Source: Asaia astilbis JCM 15831
GTDB taxonomy: Bacteria > Pseudomonadota > Alphaproteobacteria > Acetobacterales > Acetobacteraceae
Assembly (NCBI RefSeq): GCF_000613845.1
Contig: NZ_BAJT01000008.1
Location: forward strand, 62,001 to 126,000
DNA length: 64,000 bases
Reading direction: 5' to 3'
Below the pieces are notes generated by a model. That model searched no databases. It was given only the letters and a program-made list of their open reading frames with translations, and was not told the origin of the DNA. The translations under genes were made by a program, and so were the position numbers. Positions 59,786 to 64,000 of this stretch are shown here, piece after piece; position 1 is the stretch's first letter, and each line of letters opens with the position of its first letter.

Positions 59786-59830
59786 AAAAGGCGCCACGCA
59801 CCGGATTTCTCCGGATGCGGGCGCCTTTTT
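59786..59830. terminator. Bidirectional intrinsic terminator
   Basis: GGCGCC (59790-59795 and 59820-59825) with an inner CGCA-CCGGA/TCCGG-A-TGCG stem, flanked by AAAA on one side and TTTTT on the other. It can terminate the decarboxylase on the minus strand and reads as a terminator in both directions. Confidence 0.8.
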
Positions 59831-59872
59831 GTTCTGATCGCAACGCCTCGGGAAGAGGCGGGGTCTTCAGGC

Positions 59873-61005
59873 TTAGATGTAGTGCTCACCCAGCGGCGCG
59901 AAGCCGTTGAATCCGGTCGAGCAATAGGTGGTCACATAAGCGCCCGTGGTCAGCAATTCGATACGGTCGCCAGAGGTGAGGGCGTGCGGCAGCTGCACGC
60001 GGTTCTTCTCGTACATGATGTCCACGCCATCGCAGCTCGGTCCAGCTACAACCGTGTCGCCTGTCGGCAGGCCATCATGCGGGGTGCGAAAGCGATAGCG
60101 GATGGCTTCGCCTTCGGTCTCGGCAAGGCCGCCGTAACGACCGATATCGAGATAAACCCAGCGCGGATCGCTCTCCTTGCCACCACGACGGCTTATCAGG
60201 ACGACTTCGGTCGAGACGACACCGGCTTCTGCAACCATGAAGCGGCCCGGCTCGATCAGCATCTGCGGCAGCGCATTGCCGAAATGCTCGGTCATGGCGC
60301 GACCGATGGCGAGACCGAACTGATCGATCTCAGGAATGTCGTCGCGATAGCGCACCGGGAAGCCTCCGCCGAGATTGAGCATCTTGAGCTCGATCCCTGC
60401 TTCGGAGAGGTCGGTGAACAGCATGGCGACCTTGGCGATGGCGGCTTCGTGCGCTGCGGTGCTGGTCTGCTGGCTGCCGACATGGAAGGACAGACCATAA
60501 GGGTCGAGACCCAGCTCGGCTGCCTGAAGCATCAGGTCTTTCGCATGAGCGACCGTCGTGCCGAATTTGCGCGAAAGCGGCCAGTCAGCGCCGTCATTCT
60601 CAACCGCAAGGCGGCAGAAGACGCGCGAGCCCGGTGCATTTTCGGCGAGCTTCTTCAGTTCTTCTTCGCTGTCGAACACGAAAAGGTCGACACCAAGGCC
60701 GAAAGCCTCACGGATGGACGACACCTTCTTGACGGTGTTGCCGAAGGAGATGCGGCTGGGCGATGCGCCAGCTGCCAGGCACTGGCGAACTTCACCGATC
60801 GAGCTGCGTCAAAAGACGAGCCAAGATTTACCAGGCGCTCCAGGATCGGAGCAGCCGGGTTGGCCTTTACGGCGTAATAGACATGCGCCAGTGGAAGGGC
60901 GTCACGCAGGGCGTGATAGCGCTCTTCGACGTGGTCGACGTCGACAATGAGGCAAGGAGTAGCCGGCTGTTGCTCGGCAAGATAACGGACGATTTTCGGA
61001 GTCAT
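59873..61005 (-). CDS. Type III PLP-dependent ornithine/lysine decarboxylase (frame break near 60802)
   Basis: An alanine-racemase-fold decarboxylase of about 377 residues. PLP lysine is in YYAVKANPAAPIL. Then come FHVGSQQTS, the glycine loop LNLGGGFP, EPGRFMVAEAG, GPSCDGVDIM with the catalytic cysteine, and the terminal FNGF. It makes putrescine (or cadaverine) from ornithine (or lysine) and could also be a diaminopimelate-type relative. The frame breaks after GSSFDAA. One more T on the minus strand at about 60802 (GCTCGATC to GCTTCGATC) gives DAASIGEVRQCLAAGASPSRISFGNTVKK. Ribosome-binding site GGGAGGAG precedes the ATG at 61005. Confidence 0.9.
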
Positions 61006-61440
61006 GAGTCACTCCTCCCGAAATCCGCCCGATACTGCACGGGCGGAATTGTTGCGAAACGGTCGAACGGACCGGCGATCAGGACGAGGCTGGGTGCTCG
61101 AAAGAGAGCAGGATCAGCCCGATTGCCAGAACGCTTGACGTCGTTGCGTAACCTACAGAGGGCCAGTGGCACGTGCGTTGCTGCGTGGGGGGCGTATGGG
61201 ACCAAACCCCCCTTCGGTGCAACAAAAAAATGGGCCTCCTGTCGTTTTTTCTCGACCGTCAAGCCGTGTCAGACCCCCGTAACGCGAAGTTGCGGTGCAA
61301 CGTTTCTGACGCCGATGCGTCATGCTGGTGCCAGGATCTCTCGTGACTATAAGGAGAGAACGAAAAGCGCTCCTGAAAACAGGCGCAAATGGACCGGTTT
61401 TGGCGGCAGGCGTCGAACCACCGAAGGAGAGGAAAGCCGC
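61006..61440. promoter_or_regulatory. Divergent control region of decarboxylase and YihY, with leader hairpin
   Basis: 435 bp without a gene. A perfect 8-bp inverted repeat (TCCGCCCG at 61024-61031, CGGGCGGA at 61040-61047, 8-base loop) lies just upstream of the decarboxylase ribosome-binding site on the minus strand, in the expected 5' leader. A second GC pair (G6/C6 arms near 61185-61215) lies farther upstream. Confidence 0.5.
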
Positions 61441-62577
61441 GTGACTGAAACGCCGACCCGACGAAGCCAGACAGAAGAGGCCGCCGAAGCATCGGGGAGC
61501 GCGGTCACCGCGTCGCAGACCTCAGGCGATCACGCCGAGTCAGAGTCCTCTGAAGACGCGTTGGGCATGGAGGCTCCCGGCACGGGCGCTAAGAGCCCGA
61601 TCCACATGCCTTTTGGGGGGTGGAAGCTCGTCCTGCGCCAGACATTCAGCAATCTGGGATCGAGCCAGACCAGCCTTTCGGCTGCTGGCTGCGCGTTCTA
61701 CGCCACGCTTTCGCTCTTCCCGGCGATCACGTCGTTGATCTCTGTCTATGGTCTGATCTTCGATCTGCAGACAGTCGAGCCGCAGCTTGATGTTTTGCGC
61801 AGTCTGCTGCCGCCCACGGCGTTTGAGTTGATCGCCTCCCAGATCCACACGCTGATCGGTCAGCCTCATTCCTCTCTTACGGCCGGGCTGATTTTTTCAA
61901 TCGCGGTGGCTCTCTGGTCGGCTTCAGCAAGCACGAAGTCGGTGCTGGCTGCCCTCAACCTTGCCTATGATGTGCTCGAAACGCGCGGGTTTTTCCGCTT
62001 TCAGTTGCTCGCGCTCGGGGTGACGTTTGGTGCCGTTGTCGGTGCGTGCCTGACGCTCGCGCTTATGGTCGCCTTCCCGGCGCTGATCGACTATCTGCCT
62101 GATCTGCTCAACCGTTTTGGATTGCGCAATCTTCCGCCAGAGATCCTCTACATCACCGATTACCTGATGAGCTACAGCACCCGGTATATCGTGCATTTCG
62201 GTGCTCCGGCTCTCATGCTGCTCTTCGTCTTTGTGGCTGTGACGCTATTGTTCCGTTACGGTCCCTCCCGTGAGAAAGCCGACTGGCGCTGGATCGTGCC
62301 GGGCTCACTGGTTGCAACCCTTCTTTGGGTGCTGACCTCACTCGCTTTCTCTTATTACGTCAGCCATTTTGCGAGCTATGGCTCGACCTACGGACCCTTG
62401 GGTGCTGTGGCAGCGATCATGATGTGGTTCTTCGTGGGCACCTACGTTGTTCTGTTCGGCGCAGAGCTGAATGCAGGGCTTGAGGATCGCATGAAGGGGT
62501 TCAACCCGAAGCTGCCCGGTGCAACGCGCTTTCAGGAAGTGCCTGAGCCTACAGGCACTGTAGCGACCGAAAGCTGA
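61441..62577 (+). CDS. YihY/BrkB-family membrane protein
   Basis: 378 residues. An acidic, Ser/Glu-rich N-terminal tail (about 60 residues) precedes a six-helix membrane domain of the YihY/BrkB family. Signatures: CAFYATLSLFPAITSLISVYG, the LWSASASTKSVLAALNLAYDV block, FRYGPSREKADWRWIVPGSLVATLLW, and YGSTYGPLGAVAAIMMWFFVGTYVVLFGAELNA. The family was once called ribonuclease BN; its function is unsettled, with transport or osmotic roles proposed. The open frame extends far upstream without similarity, and GTG 61441 after GGAGAGGA is the preferred start. Confidence 0.88.
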   Translation: MTETPTRRSQTEEAAEASGSAVTASQTSGDHAESESSEDALGMEAPGTGAKSPIHMPFGGWKLVLRQTFSNLGSSQTSLSAAGCAFYATLSLFPAITSLISVYGLIFDLQTVEPQLDVLRSLLPPTAFELIASQIHTLIGQPHSSLTAGLIFSIAVALWSASASTKSVLAALNLAYDVLETRGFFRFQLLALGVTFGAVVGACLTLALMVAFPALIDYLPDLLNRFGLRNLPPEILYITDYLMSYSTRYIVHFGAPALMLLFVFVAVTLLFRYGPSREKADWRWIVPGSLVATLLWVLTSLAFSYYVSHFASYGSTYGPLGAVAAIMMWFFVGTYVVLFGAELNAGLEDRMKGFNPKLPGATRFQEVPEPTGTVATES

Positions 62578-62600
62578 AAGCGATCAGCAAGCGAGCATGA

Positions 62601-62636
62601 AAAAGGCGCGATGCTAATGCACCGCGCCTTTTCTTT
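62601..62636 (+). terminator. Intrinsic terminator after YihY gene
   Basis: AAAAGGCGCG (62601-62610) and CGCGCCTTTT (62623-62632) form a strong stem followed by a T-rich tract, 23 bp after the YihY stop. It also faces rlpA, so it probably acts in both directions. Confidence 0.85.
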
Positions 62637-62677
62637 TTTATTCTGACCTCTGCTCAAAAGAGACGGACGCCAGACCC

Positions 62678-63361
62678 TTATTTGTGATGACGGTGATGTC
62701 TCGCTGAAGAAGCTTTTGCGGCGTGAGGCTTGGTGGCGGGCGACACGGCGTCGAGCGCCTCTTCATTGGTGTCGTCGGCTTCAGCCTCGGCAACTTCGAG
62801 CGGCTCGTCCGCCTTGATCGTCGTGTCAGAAGGAATGGGCGCCAGTTTGACATGGGCTGTCCCGCTGCCAAGCATGCCCAGTTCTGCGGCCGCTGCATGG
62901 GAGAGATCGATGATACGGCTGTTAAAAGGGCCGCGATCGTTGACCGTCACAATCACCGAGCGCCCGGTATCTTCGTTCTGCACCAGAACTTTCGATCCCA
63001 TGGGGAGCGTGGGATGGGCGGCTGTCAGCGCCTGACCGCTCAACCGTTCTCCGCTGCTGGTGCGGTGCCCGATGAGACCCCGACCGTACCAGCTGGCAAC
63101 GCCATGCTGGGACCAGGCCAGAACATTATGACTGGCAAGGGCAATTCGGTGTGCGCGTTTGGCAAGAGCCATCCTGACTGAAGACGCCCAGGCGGCGTGT
63201 CCACTCGGGGCATCGGCCGACGGTGCCGTGCTGGCCGCATGAGCGCTGTGTCTAGGTGCGAGGACTGCACAAAGCAGGGTCAAACTCCCGATTCGGGCGC
63301 AGAGACGCAAGGTTGCGCGCTCTCTCGATCCGTTAGTGTGTTTTCTGCTCTTCAAGGTCAT
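62678..63361 (-). CDS. rlpA: RlpA-like lytic transglycosylase / lipoprotein
   Basis: 227 residues. A signal sequence (LRLCARIGSLTLLCAVLAPRHSAHA) is followed by a double-psi beta-barrel: GVASWYGRGLIGHRTSSGERL, LTAAHPTLPMGSKVLVQN, VNDRGPFNSRIIDLSHAAAAELGM. The tail is rich in Ala/Glu and ends in histidines. RlpA proteins cut denuded peptidoglycan glycans at the septum. No SPOR domain is present. ATG 63361 is preferred; an upstream in-frame extension to 63511 has no family similarity. Confidence 0.88.
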   Translation of the reverse strand: MTLKSRKHTNGSRERATLRLCARIGSLTLLCAVLAPRHSAHAASTAPSADAPSGHAAWASSVRMALAKRAHRIALASHNVLAWSQHGVASWYGRGLIGHRTSSGERLSGQALTAAHPTLPMGSKVLVQNEDTGRSVIVTVNDRGPFNSRIIDLSHAAAAELGMLGSGTAHVKLAPIPSDTTIKADEPLEVAEAEADDTNEEALDAVSPATKPHAAKASSARHHRHHK

Positions 63362-63637
63362 GATGACAGCACTTAGCCTTTGTGTCAGGGAACTCCAAAC
63401 CAACGAATGCTTCGACAAGCCGAAGCGGCGAGCGTCGTTCCTAGCATAGTGAGAGCAGAACGCGAAATCGTGATGTGGAATCCATAAATTTTCGTGGATG
63501 TTGCCTTGCAAACCGCGTTCTTCTGTTCCTCATCCATCACACAAGCGTGGAAACGCGGCAGGATTGAGGCGTAATAGGCCTGTCACATGCAGGAAGGCTT
63601 TTACGCCTCAGACGAAAGTGCTACGGGCTGCTCTCAT

Positions 63638-64000
63638 GATTCGCCCGATGATTGCCGTGCTTAACGGCCCTAACCTCAACATGCTCGGAATGCGCCAGCC
63701 GGAAATCTACGGCCATGCGACCTTGGACGACCTTGAACAGGTCTGTATCCAGGCCGCCGAGCAGCTCGACGTCGCCATCGATTTTCGTCAGACGAACATC
63801 GAAGGCGAACTCGTTTCCTGGATCCAGGAATGTCGGGGCAGGGCGCGCGGCATTGTCATCAACCCGGCGGCTTATGGCCATACTTCCATCGCTCTTCTGG
63901 ACGCTCTGCTTGCGACAGGATTGCCGACGGTCGAGGTGCATATCTCAAACATTCATCGCCGCGATGCCTTTCGCCACCATACCTATACCTCGCAGGCCGC
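63638..64000 (+). CDS. aroQ: Type II 3-dehydroquinate dehydratase (partial, runs off the window)
   Basis: 121 codons are visible, without a stop. Family motifs: LNGPNLNMLGMRQPEIYG with the catalytic tyrosine, IDFRQTNIEGELVSWIQ, INPAAYGHTSIAL, and the late VEVHISNIHRRDAFRHHTYTS with the catalytic histidine. It dehydrates 3-dehydroquinate in the shikimate pathway. It lacks only about 25 residues. Start ATG 63638, or 63650 four codons later; neither has a strong ribosome-binding site. Confidence 0.94.

Noticed and set aside
60763..61440. Upstream in-frame extension of the YihY gene to about 604 residues
   Set aside because: It crosses the decarboxylase gene and its leader, has no family similarity, and a good ribosome-binding site precedes GTG 61441.
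1..64000. tRNA, rRNA, CRISPR arrays, intact insertion sequences
   Set aside because: No T-loop-like GTTCGANTC arms in a cloverleaf setting, no regularly spaced repeats and no transposase motifs were noticed on reading both strands; a dedicated scan was not possible.

Overview
The window looks like chromosomal DNA of an acetic acid bacterium (Acetobacteraceae, Alphaproteobacteria). The clearest pointers are a short-chain dehydrogenase at 4527-5294 that closely matches remembered Gluconobacter gluconate 5-dehydrogenase, a Hint_2-domain protein of a kind common in this family, and general GC richness. The genus is not determined. No rRNA, tRNA, CRISPR array or intact insertion sequence was seen.

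Layout. 1-5.3 kb: the 3' end of an MscS channel gene, a hybrid sensor kinase and gluconate 5-dehydrogenase. 5.4-10.3 kb: assimilatory sulfate reduction (cysG, cysH, cysD, cysNC). 10.4-16.3 kb: an acid phosphatase, then a sulfide/persulfide detoxification locus (ArsR/BigR-like repressor, 1-Cys peroxiredoxin, persulfide-dioxygenase-like hydrolase, DUF442-SQR fusion, TauE/SafE exporter, free methionine-R-sulfoxide reductase) around a palindromic candidate operator. 16.3-26.8 kb: a methyltransferase/AraC divergent pair, then purine scavenging (exported adenosine deaminase, periplasmic nucleoside permease-like protein, xanthine dehydrogenase xdhABC) with HU between them. 26.8-29.5 kb: feoAB plus a cysteine-rich FeoB partner. 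29.8-33.1 kb: a halogenase-like flavoenzyme and adenine deaminase. 33.2-46.2 kb: a nearly complete N-acetylglucosamine catabolic locus (OprB porin, nagA, FucP/NagP-type permease, ROK regulator, exported GH20 hexosaminidase, nagB, GlcNAc-kinase-like gene, GH3). 46.5-57 kb: an accessory-looking stretch with long intergenic gaps (nitrilase-family gene, bilobal aspartyl protease, tandem-repeat Hint protein, LysR regulator, S10 peptidase, possible contact-dependent-inhibition immunity gene, orphan ORFs). 57-64 kb: fumC, a P1 peptidase, a PLP decarboxylase with a hairpin leader, YihY/BrkB, rlpA and the 5' part of aroQ.

A dominant technical signal runs through the window: about 20 single-base indels split otherwise well-preserved genes, and nearly all are repaired by changing a short mononucleotide run by one base. 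Most are apparent deletions. This looks like homopolymer-length error in the assembly rather than gene decay, so those genes are annotated here at full, frame-corrected extent.

Functionally the sulfur genes form one theme: sulfate is reduced, siroheme is made for sulfite reductase, and sulfide or persulfide is removed and sulfite exported. The GlcNAc locus forms a second theme, from extracellular oligosaccharide to fructose-6-phosphate. The purine genes form a third, from nucleoside to urate.
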